DNA from: a virus
Virus record (IMG/VR): IMGVR_UViG_3300040808_000776
Location: 1-36,240 of that record
DNA: 36,240 nt
Strand: one strand, 5' to 3'
Position 1 is the stretch's first letter; the number at the start of each line of letters is the position of its first letter. The notes beneath the pieces are model-generated. The model was not told where the DNA came from, searched no databases, and worked only from the letters and a program-made list of their open reading frames with translations. The position numbers and the translations under genes were made by a program. Positions 25,683 to 33,521 of the stretch are shown one piece after another.

Positions 25683-26094
25683 TGTGTTTGGTGAGGTATA
25701 CGATGGCTTTAGCGAGCCTGAACACTTCCTCGTTCAGTAGCCCGATGGAGGTGTTGCAGTTGCTGCATAGGTAGCCGCGTATCTTGTTGGTGGCGTGACA
25801 ATGATCTATGTGTAGCTTATCGGTTGCCTGGCAAATACCGCAGTAGGGCTCAGCGTTTAGTATTGCCCTATCCTCGTGGGTTAGATTGAAGCCATACTTG
25901 TGTTTGAAGTCTCTACAAGCCTGACACTCAGATGTGTGCCTCCATCTTTTTTCTCTGACAGACCACCTAGATGGGGCAGTCTCATACCCACAGTGCCTGC
26001 AGTTCAGGTACCTCTTAGTGGGTGTCTCCCCAATTTGCTCCGCTAACGACTTCGCACTCAAGAGCGATTCGGAAGTTGAATTTGGTTTGGACAT
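25663..26094 (-). CDS. Recombination endonuclease VII-like HNH nuclease
   Basis: This 143-residue protein has the endonuclease VII family core: CQACRDFKHKYGFNLT, a CGIC zinc pair, then DKLHIDHCHATNKIRGYLCS with the catalytic His/Asp, and a second zinc pair CSNCNTSIGLL. An extra N-terminal Cys pair (LNCRHCGYETAP) precedes it. T4 endonuclease VII resolves branched DNA; small relatives in T7-like phages, often inserted next to DNA polymerase genes, act as free-standing homing-type nucleases. The ATG at 26094 lies 80 bases inside the polymerase gene, so the true start could be later: in-frame TTG at about 26073, or a start nearer the polymerase stop. The overlap suggests recent insertion beside the polymerase end. 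Confidence 0.85.
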   Translation of the reverse strand: MSKPNSTSESLLSAKSLAEQIGETPTKRYLNCRHCGYETAPSRWSVREKRWRHTSECQACRDFKHKYGFNLTHEDRAILNAEPYCGICQATDKLHIDHCHATNKIRGYLCSNCNTSIGLLNEEVFRLAKAIVYLTKHNDPPTD

Positions 26095-27778
26095 CAGTCA
26101 TTGATTGGTGTAGGTACTTGGTGACATCTTCGAGATCCTTGGGGTCAACCGACAACTGCACCTCGTCATGTACGAAAGCCATGTGCTGGACATCCATACC
26201 CTTGAAGTATCCGTTCATGTTGACCACCCAGTTCTTGCAGATGACAGCTCCAGCGCTTTGCAGTAGGTAGTTGAGGGCAGCGTGTGGCTTCTTGATCCTG
26301 ATGATGCGGCCATCCAGGCCCTTGAGTTGTCCGCTCTCAGCCTTACTGGACACAGCGTCCATCAGTTCCTTGAAACCTGTAAGACCGTCCATAACAGCCT
26401 TTCGGATAGCCTTACCACGAGAGACAGCCTTGGCCTTACTAGCGCCTGCTGCCAGGCCCAGCTTGGCGTTACCGCCGCCGTAGATCATGCAGTAGGTTAC
26501 GGTCTTACCGTTCTTCCGATCGGTGCCGTAGATCTCTGCAAGCTTTGTGTGGATGTCTCCCTCAAGTAGTTCCTTGCCGAAAGCCCCGCCATCGTAAGGA
26601 GCCAGATAGTGAGCAAGGCAGCGTAACTCCAAGCCACTTGCATCACTGCCGACTTGAAGTCTTCCAGGTCCGGGATTAAAGAGCTCTCGGTATTCGTGTC
26701 CGCTTGGGACTTGTGCGAGGTTGGGTCGGTTGTGGGCATTGCGTCCTGTGGCAGTGTTTAAAATACACGAATGATGGAGCCGGTTATCACTTTCAACAAG
26801 CTTAAGCCAGCTGTTATCTCCCTCCGACAAAAGGCCCAGAAACTTCCGAAGCTCCATGATGCGGGCGAACTTGTCTGCATCTGGGTGACCAACAGCCCGT
26901 AACACGGTGTCGTCGATCTTTGCTTTGCCTGTTTCAGTAAGCTCTGTGAATGTGTGACCATGGAGGGTGGTGAAGATCCAAGCAATGTGATCACGAGAGC
27001 CAGGATTGAAGTCCTTGAGCTTCGTGAAAGGGCAACCAGCAACATAGCCCTGTCTCTTGTTATCCCTCTTCGGGGTGAACTCTGCGCCTTGTACGAAGAC
27101 GTATTTCGAAGTCATCTCGTCCGAGAGCTTCTCGATCTCCGTACGCAGCTTGTTATCCAGGCGCTGCGCAGCCTCAATGTCAAAAGGGTAGCCAGACTGC
27201 TCCTGCTCAGCCATGATGCGCTGGCATTCGTGCTCCAGCTGAATGGGATCAGCATAGAGCTTGACCTTGGGGCGGAACATCTGCACGAGCTTGGTCGTTA
27301 CACGTACGTCCTGCTCACAGTAGTCTTCCATCTCACGGCTGTACACCTGCCAGTCGCAGGTCTTACCGAACTCACCCTTGCGGAACTTGAGTCGGTATCC
27401 CCAGCTCTCCAGGCTGTGACGGCCATAGAGGTTAGGGGGCATGTCCCGTGGCTTGCTACCCAGGTCCCGGTCAAGGATGTCCGTGAAGAACAGGCGGGAC
27501 AGGATCAGGGTGTCGTAGATCTTAGCCTCGATCTCCTTGAAGTAGGGGTAGAGGCGTTGGATAGCCGGGATGTCGAAGTTGACGATGTTGTGGCCCCAGA
27601 TCTCATCGGCTTCCATCAGAAGCTCGTTGATACCTACGTTGATGTTCCGCTCTTTCGAGTCAGGCTCATCATTAAATCGATAGACCTCACCAGTCTCAAC
27701 GTCCTGAATAACCAGACAATGGATACGATCGAAAGTACGTACAAGGCCATTGGTCTCAATGTCAAAGGTTAGAATCAC
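26015..27778 (-). CDS. DNA polymerase, family A (T7 gp5-like)
   Basis: I place the start at GTG 27778 (587 residues), because it gives MILTFDIETNGL, with exonuclease Asp6 and Glu8 at the same place as T7 Asp5 and Glu7. The proofreading domain continues with HNIVNFD and YCEQDVRVTTKL. Polymerase motif A is SDASGLELR (Asp379), motif B is RKNGKTVTYCMIYGG (about 422-435) and motif C is FVHDEVQLSV (Asp538, Glu539). All catalytic residues are present. T7 gp5 has 704 residues. A clear shortening lies at about residues 225-265, the thumb loop that binds host thioredoxin in T7, although GYVAGCPFTKLKDFNPGSRD is still recognisable. The start overlaps the thioredoxin-like gene by 17 bases. Confidence 0.95.
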   Translation of the reverse strand: MILTFDIETNGLVRTFDRIHCLVIQDVETGEVYRFNDEPDSKERNINVGINELLMEADEIWGHNIVNFDIPAIQRLYPYFKEIEAKIYDTLILSRLFFTDILDRDLGSKPRDMPPNLYGRHSLESWGYRLKFRKGEFGKTCDWQVYSREMEDYCEQDVRVTTKLVQMFRPKVKLYADPIQLEHECQRIMAEQEQSGYPFDIEAAQRLDNKLRTEIEKLSDEMTSKYVFVQGAEFTPKRDNKRQGYVAGCPFTKLKDFNPGSRDHIAWIFTTLHGHTFTELTETGKAKIDDTVLRAVGHPDADKFARIMELRKFLGLLSEGDNSWLKLVESDNRLHHSCILNTATGRNAHNRPNLAQVPSGHEYRELFNPGPGRLQVGSDASGLELRCLAHYLAPYDGGAFGKELLEGDIHTKLAEIYGTDRKNGKTVTYCMIYGGGNAKLGLAAGASKAKAVSRGKAIRKAVMDGLTGFKELMDAVSSKAESGQLKGLDGRIIRIKKPHAALNYLLQSAGAVICKNWVVNMNGYFKGMDVQHMAFVHDEVQLSVDPKDLEDVTKYLHQSMTDVQTKFNFRIALECEVVSGANWGDTH

Positions 27779-28040
27779 AGTTGTACTCCAGATGGTGGAC
27801 GATTGAGATAAGCCTGTCTGCATTCAGGCAAGCAGTGCCCTCAAGGCGGAACACCTCTTGGTTGTACTTGTCTAAGAGCAGAATTGTTGGGAACTTGTGC
27901 ACCTCGTACGAGACGAGGATGGACTTGTGATACTGCGCCTCAAGCAGTGGTAGGTGTTGGTGGTAGTCGGTATCCTGCAGCACGTAGTTGCGGATACTTT
28001 TGAGAAGCTCACCCTCAGGGCTCTCATCTATGATGAGCAC
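27762..28040 (-). CDS. Thioredoxin-like protein lacking the active-site CxxC
   Basis: A longer ATG frame runs into the primase gene, so I place the start at GTG 28040, four bases after the primase stop. This gives 92 residues. The second half is thioredoxin-like: VSYEVHKFPTILLLDKYNQE, with the cis-proline loop (Phe-Pro-Thr), a beta hairpin and a final helix (NADRLISIVHHLEYN). The first half has a strand (MLIIDE) and a helix but no CGPC motif; the only cysteines are late (TACLN, and Cys near the end). It therefore cannot be a normal disulfide reductase. Its place immediately before the T7-like polymerase suggests a structural partner of that enzyme. The function is inferred, and the lack of a visible Shine-Dalgarno leaves the start slightly uncertain. 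Confidence 0.72.
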   Translation of the reverse strand: MLIIDESPEGELLKSIRNYVLQDTDYHQHLPLLEAQYHKSILVSYEVHKFPTILLLDKYNQEVFRLEGTACLNADRLISIVHHLEYNCDSNL

Positions 28041-28044
28041 TACG

Positions 28045-29610
28045 TTAGAAATCGGTAGTGTCGATAGATGGTAGTACCTCAGCAGCTTGCATTCTTCCTG
28101 TTTGTTTGTTGTAGATGAGTTCTCCTGCATCTCCTGTGGCTCCATTGAAACGGTTTTTGAGTACTCTGAGTCTTGCACAGTCTGCTCCGGTAGATACAGC
28201 CCGTTCCAGGCCGATGACAACATCTGAAAGCTGCGAGATTGAATGTGAACCTCGAAGCTGCGACATAGAGATCTGAGCCCCATCCTCATGGCCTCGATCA
28301 TCTCGACCCCTCCTAAGGTGAGAAATAAGGAACAAGCCAACACCAGTCTCCTCTACGAATGAGCGGAGCTTGGTCATAGTGACATCGATCATCTTGCGCT
28401 CATCATCATGGTAGGTACCAGACAATAAGATGCTGAGGTGATCGAGGATCAAGAACTGCACGCCCTTAGCTTTAACTAAGTAGCGCATATCGTTCAGGAT
28501 CACGTCAGGATCGATAGAGCCAAAGCCGTCTCGAAGATACAAATTCCCAGAACCAACGCTGAGATCAAAAGCGCGCTTAAAGTCTCGTTCATCTAGGGTG
28601 TTGTCGAGGTGTAGTGGTTTGTTGGCAACAACAGTCATCAGTCTGAGACCAGTACGTTGTACTGACTCTTCTAATGCGATGTAGCCGACCTTAAAGCCTT
28701 GAGCGATAAGATGCTGGGCGAGTTCCCCGCAAAGGGTGCTCTTACCAGCTCCGGTACCGGCTGTGATGGTGATAAGCTCCTTGAGCCTGATGCCACCAGT
28801 AACGGTATCGATAGCAGTCCAAGGCCAAGAGCAGTCCCTGCCAACCATTGGAGCCCTGAGAAGATCATAGATCTCAGCTCCTGATATGATTGACTTAGGG
28901 GTGTAGCTCTGGGCGTTCCAGATAGCTTGTCTGATCGCCTCACCGTCAACAGCTTGCAGCGCCTCTGATGCATCCTTGTATCCTCCAAGGCTAGCGATCT
29001 TAACCTTGTCTGGTGGGAATAATTGAGCGCACTCAAGTGTTGCAGCTTGTCCTGGTTCATCAGCGTCGAATAGAAGAACGATCTCCTCAAAGCCCATCAG
29101 CCAAGTTAGCTGATGCTCGAGATCCTTGCGGGCTCCCTTAGCTCCTGAGAAGATAGAGACTACTGGCCATTTGGGCATTGCCTGATAGACAGACAACGCA
29201 TCCATTTCGCCCTCAGTGATTACGACTCTCTTGCCGCCACCAAAGAGCTGTTGGCCGAATAGGCGCTTCTCAGCGTTCTTGCCCCGCCACTTGAAGTTCT
29301 TCTCTTGGTCTTTCTCCTTGTAGCCAACAACGCGGCCAGCTACATCGGTGTAAGGGAACCTTATGTGAGGCCCCTCGACCTTGACGTTGAACTTACGGCA
29401 GACTTCTTCGCTGATCTTGCGAGCACGCAATGCGCGATGCTCACCAAAGTAAAAAACAAGGCCCTCAGATGGGGCCTCGCTGTCTTCTGTGCTTGTCACA
29501 TGGTTACATGAGAAACAGTAGGTGTGGCCATCAGTGTATAGACTGTTGGCGTCTGAGCTACCGCAATTGTCACAAGGGATGTGACGTACGAACTCAGAGT
29601 CTGAGCTCAT
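28045..29610 (-). CDS. DNA primase-helicase (T7 gp4-like)
   Basis: This 521-residue protein has the full T7 gp4 layout. The zinc-binding primase domain uses Cys13, Cys16, Cys32 and Cys35 (PCDNCGSSD, YCFSC). The TOPRIM domain carries ITEGEMDALSVYQ at about 131-143 and LLFDADEPGQAA at 189-200. The DnaB-type helicase has Walker A AGTGAGKST (284-292), then LILDHLSIL (Walker B) and SHLRRGRDDRGHEDGAQISM. It unwinds DNA at the fork and makes primers for the polymerase. A strong GGAGG lies six bases before the ATG. The C-terminus (LPSIDTTDF) ends with acidic residues and Phe, as in T7 gp4, where this tail contacts the polymerase. Confidence 0.96.
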   Translation of the reverse strand: MSSDSEFVRHIPCDNCGSSDANSLYTDGHTYCFSCNHVTSTEDSEAPSEGLVFYFGEHRALRARKISEEVCRKFNVKVEGPHIRFPYTDVAGRVVGYKEKDQEKNFKWRGKNAEKRLFGQQLFGGGKRVVITEGEMDALSVYQAMPKWPVVSIFSGAKGARKDLEHQLTWLMGFEEIVLLFDADEPGQAATLECAQLFPPDKVKIASLGGYKDASEALQAVDGEAIRQAIWNAQSYTPKSIISGAEIYDLLRAPMVGRDCSWPWTAIDTVTGGIRLKELITITAGTGAGKSTLCGELAQHLIAQGFKVGYIALEESVQRTGLRLMTVVANKPLHLDNTLDERDFKRAFDLSVGSGNLYLRDGFGSIDPDVILNDMRYLVKAKGVQFLILDHLSILLSGTYHDDERKMIDVTMTKLRSFVEETGVGLFLISHLRRGRDDRGHEDGAQISMSQLRGSHSISQLSDVVIGLERAVSTGADCARLRVLKNRFNGATGDAGELIYNKQTGRMQAAEVLPSIDTTDF

Positions 29611-29743
29611 CGAGCACCTCCACGTAATCTACAAGAGCATTACGCAGGTCGCTGATGTTGACGTGGAAGTCGTGCTCGTATTCATCGACGATTGCATCAA
29701 GCTCGCGCATGAAGATGTCGATGTCAGGATTCACTTTAGCCAT
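29594..29743 (-). CDS. 49-residue acidic ORF between endonuclease I and primase-helicase
   Basis: The ATG at 29743 overlaps the endonuclease stop by 13 bases, and the stop lies 17 bases inside the primase gene. The product is acidic and helical: AKVNPDIDIFMRELDAIVDE, then YEHDFHVNISDLRNALVDYV, then EVLDELRL. It is the only frame that fills the 120-base gap. It has no cysteine or membrane segment, and I recognise no family. In T7 this position holds lysozyme 3.5, which also inhibits the RNA polymerase; nothing here resembles it. The strong Shine-Dalgarno of the primase lies within this ORF, so translation of the two may be linked. Confidence 0.65.
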   Translation of the reverse strand: MAKVNPDIDIFMRELDAIVDEYEHDFHVNISDLRNALVDYVEVLDELRL

Positions 29744-30090
29744 GATTCGGGAATGGAGGGACCAATACACCATGGGAACCCGTGCTTGTCTGCCCAGGCC
29801 CCGTAGGTTGTCTTTGAAGATTTTGATAGCTTGTTGTTGGCTTGGAATACAAACCTTATGTCTAGACTGGGATGAGCCTTCTTAACCGCAAGCATCTTGG
29901 TTCGGTCTGCTGGCTTGAAGAAGCCTTTAGCCTCAAGGATAACGCCGTTAGGAAGTTCAAAGTCTGGGGTGTAGGTTCGTTTGCATACATAATCGAGGTG
30001 CCTGCACTCATAGAGATAGGGCACCCCAACCTTGTCGAGTAGGGCAGCAAGGCGTTGCTCGAACTTAGAACGGAAGTTCTCAGAAATCAT
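29731..30090 (-). CDS. Endonuclease I, Holliday-junction resolvase (T7 gp3-like)
   Basis: I choose ATG 30090 (119 residues), which has AAGAAGG just upstream and an 11-base overlap with the SSB gene; ATG 30111 (seven residues longer) is possible. The active site of T7 endonuclease I is intact: Glu11 (FRSKFEQRL), Asp43 in YTPDFELPNGV, and Glu53/Lys55 in ILEAKGFF. The end matches too (KTTYGAWADKHGFPWCIG). It cuts branched DNA, resolves replication intermediates and helps break down the host chromosome. It lies in the same order as T7 (2.5, 3, 4). Confidence 0.93.
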   Translation of the reverse strand: MISENFRSKFEQRLAALLDKVGVPYLYECRHLDYVCKRTYTPDFELPNGVILEAKGFFKPADRTKMLAVKKAHPSLDIRFVFQANNKLSKSSKTTYGAWADKHGFPWCIGPSIPESWLK

Positions 30091-30661
30091 AGCCGCCTTC
30101 TTCTTCAGCATCGGGCGCTACCTCAGCGGCTACCACATTGGGAGCACTGAGCTTGAAGCCGTCACGCTTACCGAACAAGGCAGCTACGTCCTCTTGTGCT
30201 AGGTCACCGGAATCGACCACCTGCCCGCTGTTGAGCTCAAGTACCTGAGCACCAAGGACGATCAGCTTTGTGCCCAGCTTGGGCTTGGTGTATGGCTTCT
30301 GCTGGACAATGAGGACTACCTTGGTGCCCTTGCGGATGCCCTTGCGGGTTTCAAGGGGGATGATGTCGCCATCAGTGTCTACGAAGACAACCTCAGGCAG
30401 CTTTGTCACCCCCTCCTCTTGCTGGTTGTAGGTGTACTTAACCAGCCCTTCCTCATCCCACTTGGGATCGTTGGTGCGCTTGGTGGTGCCTTTGCTGGCT
30501 GCCCATTCCAGCAGCTCAGCTCGGTCAGGCTCGACCTGCCCTTTCAGTACCTCAGCAGGGATGCGGAAGCTGAAGCAGCAGTTCTGGAACTTACCGCTTG
30601 GCTCGCCAACGTTGACGAAGCCCTCAAGGGTGGTCTCAAAGGTGTAGCGGTTGTTGGTCAT
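30080..30661 (-). CDS. Single-stranded DNA-binding protein (T7 gp2.5-like)
   Basis: This 193-residue protein has the position and shape of T7 gp2.5: a beta-rich OB-fold region (residues 1-170), then an acidic tail (VAPDAEEEGGYDF) ending in Phe, which in T7 mediates contact with polymerase and primase-helicase. Segments FVNVGEPSGKFQNCCFSFRI and KPKLGTKLIVLGAQVLELNS fit the family. It coats single-stranded DNA at the replication fork and aids annealing. The ATG overlaps the stop of the small membrane ORF by four bases. Confidence 0.9.
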   Translation of the reverse strand: MTNNRYTFETTLEGFVNVGEPSGKFQNCCFSFRIPAEVLKGQVEPDRAELLEWAASKGTTKRTNDPKWDEEGLVKYTYNQQEEGVTKLPEVVFVDTDGDIIPLETRKGIRKGTKVVLIVQQKPYTKPKLGTKLIVLGAQVLELNSGQVVDSGDLAQEDVAALFGKRDGFKLSAPNVVAAEVAPDAEEEGGYDF

Positions 30662-30759
30662 TTGTGGATGTGTGCGATGTAGTTGATGATGGTGGGCAAA
30701 CCGAACCCGACCAAGATGATCGGGATCAGCATGTAGTGGGTGTCAGGAATAAAGATCAC
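30658..30759 (-). CDS. Tiny membrane ORF between RNA polymerase and SSB
   Basis: The frame starts at GTG 30759, one base after the polymerase stop (33 residues), or at ATG 30732 (24 residues), and its stop overlaps the SSB ATG in an ATGA. The product, MLIPIILVGFGLPTIINYIA in the shorter form, is almost entirely one hydrophobic helix followed by HIHK. It exactly fills the gap between two certain genes, which is the main support. The function is unknown; single-helix peptides in phages include membrane-active and polymerase-modulating proteins. Confidence 0.55.
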   Translation of the reverse strand: MIFIPDTHYMLIPIILVGFGLPTIINYIAHIHK

Positions 30760-30760
30760 A

Positions 30761-33136
30761 TCAGCAGAAGAAGTAGTGGGAATGGTTGACTTGATCTAGG
30801 TCTAGGTCTCCGATGATCATGTCATCAGGAACCTTAAGGCCTAGCTGTTTGGCCCAATCCTTAAGTGGGTCTCCTTTGTACATCTCAGCAAAGTGCAGCC
30901 TGATGCCCTGCTGCATGTCATCCATGTCGCAAGAGCGGCCAAGGATGCAGTCATGAATGCAGGTAAAAGGCTTATCCCATTCGCTGAACATGAAATGCAG
31001 CAGTGATGCATCTAGAGAGTGGATGAGGTTAGGGCTGATAGAAGAGGAATGCCTGCCAGAGTCTGGCGTGTGATTCTCTTCATCTCTAGCTATGCTCATC
31101 TTTCTGACTGAGCCCATGATTCTGGTCTTAACGATATCGCAGTTCCACTTGTGGTGGATCTGGTGAACGATAAAGCCAGAGGGAGTGACCCAGCTGATCT
31201 CCTTGTTCCCATTCCTGATTAGATCTCTAGCTGACTTCTGCAGCCAAGACATAACGGAAATAGGGCCAGGGAACACCTCAGGCACTGCCTTACAGAAGAT
31301 CGCGTTCACGATCTCAGTCTCATAGGGCTTCAGCTCCTCATCTGTCCTACCCTGCTCTTGTAGAGCCATGTAGATGTAGTGCCTAGCTGACTCCTTAGTG
31401 ACGCCATAGGGTAGCGTCATCACTGTCCGCTTGGTGACCTTACGATCGATCCAATCTCCTACATGCTTGGGTAGGAACTTTCTAGCCCGTTCTGCCACGG
31501 TCCTGTAGCCATCAGAAGGCACAGGGGTGGGCACCACATTAACTTGATAGGCTGCATCTCTATTCAGCGTTAAGGCTGAGAGATGCTGCAGACCAGAGCA
31601 TGTGGCATCTACGCCAATGGGTAGGCCAGAGGTGGCCTTAGTCTTGGCGATCAGGCAGTCGTGGATCTCAATGGCAGCAGCCAAGAACATCCAAGGCTCA
31701 TCAGCTTTTGACCAGATAGGGAGAGCTTCCACGGGGTCAGCAGCTATGATGGTGAACATCTCGTGCTGTTCCTTAGCCCAAGCGATGCGATCAGCATGTG
31801 TCTTCTTGTCTAGACCCCAAGTGGTGCCGGCGTGCCAGTACAGCCAATCGGCGTTTATGGGGCCTTCCTCAGCAAAGTAGAACAGGCTCTTTTGGAAGTC
31901 TGTACCCTGTGGCTGAAGAGAGGTGCATATGCTGTAGACACGGCCACGATAGTCAAAGTTCCACGGTAAGTAGAACTCTGGCTCATCCTTAAAGATGTTG
32001 GCTACGTACATAGCCTCAGTGGTCTGCCAGTTCTTGGCTGTGAGCTTACAGTTCTCATCTTCAACTGCCTTACGGTAGCGACGATAATCCCTGATCTCTT
32101 CCTTGGTGGCATCCTCAGATAGCCAAGACTCAACAACAGTTGCGGCCTTACGATGGAAGCAGCCAACCTCCATCCAGTGGTCGTAGCAGTACTGAGCCGC
32201 ATCAAGGACAGGCCTGTTGAGCCTGTATGCCACGGTCTGTAGGTTGTTGAGCATCTCAAGGGGAAGCTCGTTCTGAGCCTGTGGCGTGCCTTTATGGCCT
32301 CGCACAAGGGTATGGGATCTAGCGTCAGCAGTAAGGTACCCACCATGTTGCTCTGATGACCAAGGGACTGGCTTACAAAGCATTGGCCACGATAGGTAGG
32401 CCATGTTGCATGCAGCATTCATAATTGAATCCCGTATGCCTAACAGCTCCCTCGTGGGGTAGATAGTGGTGACCTTCTTGTTCTTGCCGATCATGTGGGT
32501 CTCTATTGTGAACCACTGGTTTCCAGTAGCCTCAGCGACCCAGTTCAGCATTTTAGCCCCTATCTTGTTGGTCTGTAAGGGACTCCAAGCCTTCCACTCT
32601 ATGCCTTGTTTGTTCATAGAGCGGGCCATACCTGTGACACGATAAGCAACGGACTTATGTCCGTGCTCATTCCAGCTTCGCTCTATGTGGTCGTAGAGCT
32701 TTGGTGCCTGCTCTCGATATGATGAGAGCCTAGCCTCATGGTGTATTGCTGCACCAATCTTGCTAGTGACACTCTTTATCTCGTTATCTACGACCTGTTT
32801 CTTGTTCGGCCTGTCCTTAAGGAGCACTGAGTCCATCACCACCTTAAGGGTGATAACGACCAGAATCTCGGGGTCCATCTTGCCAACGGTGTTAGCCACA
32901 AGGGCCATATCACGACCAGCCACACCCCTGAGAGTGTGGTTGATGTTGGCTTGAAAGGTACTTGCACAGGCCTCTACGGCGGCTTTGATCAGCTTTGAAC
33001 CGGTAAGGGTCTGTGAGCCCCTACCCTTATCCTCAGCCTTGTTAGTGCGGCTTAGAAGGCGCTCTACCGCCTCATTGTGTGAGCGTGTCTCGAGTGCGAG
33101 CTGCCGGCTTACAGCAGCTAAAGACTCATCACTCAT
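30761..33136 (-). CDS. DNA-directed RNA polymerase, single-subunit (T7 gp1-like)
   Basis: This 791-residue enzyme is shorter than T7 RNA polymerase (883), mainly in the N-terminal half. The catalytic blocks are present: GVDATCSGLQHLSALTLNRD with catalytic Asp510, TKRTVMTLPYGVTKESARHY (the O-helix region with Lys and Tyr), PNLIHSLDASLLHFMF and HDCILGRSCDMDDM with Asp729. The C-terminus is HYFFC, comparable to the aromatic FAFA foot of T7. It would transcribe the replication and virion genes from phage promoters once made by the host polymerase. A GGAG lies five bases before the ATG, inside the overlapping 48-residue gene. Confidence 0.97.
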   Translation of the reverse strand: MSDESLAAVSRQLALETRSHNEAVERLLSRTNKAEDKGRGSQTLTGSKLIKAAVEACASTFQANINHTLRGVAGRDMALVANTVGKMDPEILVVITLKVVMDSVLLKDRPNKKQVVDNEIKSVTSKIGAAIHHEARLSSYREQAPKLYDHIERSWNEHGHKSVAYRVTGMARSMNKQGIEWKAWSPLQTNKIGAKMLNWVAEATGNQWFTIETHMIGKNKKVTTIYPTRELLGIRDSIMNAACNMAYLSWPMLCKPVPWSSEQHGGYLTADARSHTLVRGHKGTPQAQNELPLEMLNNLQTVAYRLNRPVLDAAQYCYDHWMEVGCFHRKAATVVESWLSEDATKEEIRDYRRYRKAVEDENCKLTAKNWQTTEAMYVANIFKDEPEFYLPWNFDYRGRVYSICTSLQPQGTDFQKSLFYFAEEGPINADWLYWHAGTTWGLDKKTHADRIAWAKEQHEMFTIIAADPVEALPIWSKADEPWMFLAAAIEIHDCLIAKTKATSGLPIGVDATCSGLQHLSALTLNRDAAYQVNVVPTPVPSDGYRTVAERARKFLPKHVGDWIDRKVTKRTVMTLPYGVTKESARHYIYMALQEQGRTDEELKPYETEIVNAIFCKAVPEVFPGPISVMSWLQKSARDLIRNGNKEISWVTPSGFIVHQIHHKWNCDIVKTRIMGSVRKMSIARDEENHTPDSGRHSSSISPNLIHSLDASLLHFMFSEWDKPFTCIHDCILGRSCDMDDMQQGIRLHFAEMYKGDPLKDWAKQLGLKVPDDMIIGDLDLDQVNHSHYFFC

Positions 33137-33279
33137 ACGATCTCCGATAGGGTGTACTCAAGCTGACCAGCGAGATAGAGGCTGTATTCCTCATCTGTGA
33201 GCTGTTCAGCGGCCTCTTGAGACAGTGAGATGATGTATCCCTCAGTGTCTACGTAGCATTGGTCATCGAGAATGATCAT
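33133..33279 (-). CDS. 48-residue acidic protein before the RNA polymerase
   Basis: The frame starts at ATG 33279 and its TGA overlaps the polymerase ATG (ATGA). The product begins IILDDQCYVDTEGYIISLSQ and continues EAAEQLTDEEYSLYLAGQLE. It is strongly acidic and probably a small beta-alpha fold. The Shine-Dalgarno used by the polymerase lies inside this gene, so translation is likely coupled. The leader has the TAATCACCATCACAC motif that recurs in this region. I recognise no family. Confidence 0.7.
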   Translation of the reverse strand: MIILDDQCYVDTEGYIISLSQEAAEQLTDEEYSLYLAGQLEYTLSEIV

Positions 33280-33283
33280 GGCG

Positions 33284-33298
33284 TGTGATGGTGATTAA
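33284..33298 (-). promoter_or_regulatory. Recurrent TCACCATCA leader motif, copy 1
   Basis: On the coding strand TTAATCACCATCACA lies four bases before the ATG of the 48-residue gene, in a 32-base non-coding gap. Similar blocks precede the genes starting at 34513 and 35130. It may be a translation-initiation leader in place of a Shine-Dalgarno. The role is inferred. Confidence 0.4.
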
Positions 33299-33311
33299 GT
33301 GGGTCTGACTA

Positions 33312-33521
33312 CTAGGCTTCAAGCTCATCAGCGAGCAAAAGCAGTTGTGAACAATCGACAACCTCCACATCAAGGAGCTTGTATTTCAGTTGATCTGCAG
33401 CAGCTCGCAGGGCGGCAGCAGCAACCCAGCGAGATTCGTTGAGACAATCATCTGGGCCATAGGATTGAGCACCATTGGCAGCATCAAGCACCGCCTTCGC
33501 GGCGGGGGAGAGGTCAGTCAT
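33312..33521 (-). CDS. 69-residue Ala-rich protein
   Basis: This small protein begins TDLSPAAKAVLDAANGAQSY, has WVAAAALRAAADQLKYKLLD in the middle and ends LLLLADELEA. It is helical and acidic. The start TDLSPAAKAVLDA is common in small hypothetical proteins of cyanophages and cyanobacteria, often followed by a variable helix, but no function is known to me. A 15-codon ORF (33514-33561) ends across its start codon and could serve as a coupled leader, with little support. Confidence 0.75.
   Translation of the reverse strand: MTDLSPAAKAVLDAANGAQSYGPDDCLNESRWVAAAALRAAADQLKYKLLDVEVVDCSQLLLLADELEA

Noticed and set aside
26954-27772. Open frame of 272 codons on the plus strand
   Set aside because: It is antisense to the polymerase gene, whose motifs are complete; the frame has a Leu/Val-rich composition typical of such shadows.
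28041-28343. N-terminal extension of the thioredoxin-like frame from ATG 28343
   Set aside because: It lies inside the C-terminal coding region of the primase-helicase, including its helicase motifs, and does not resemble thioredoxin.
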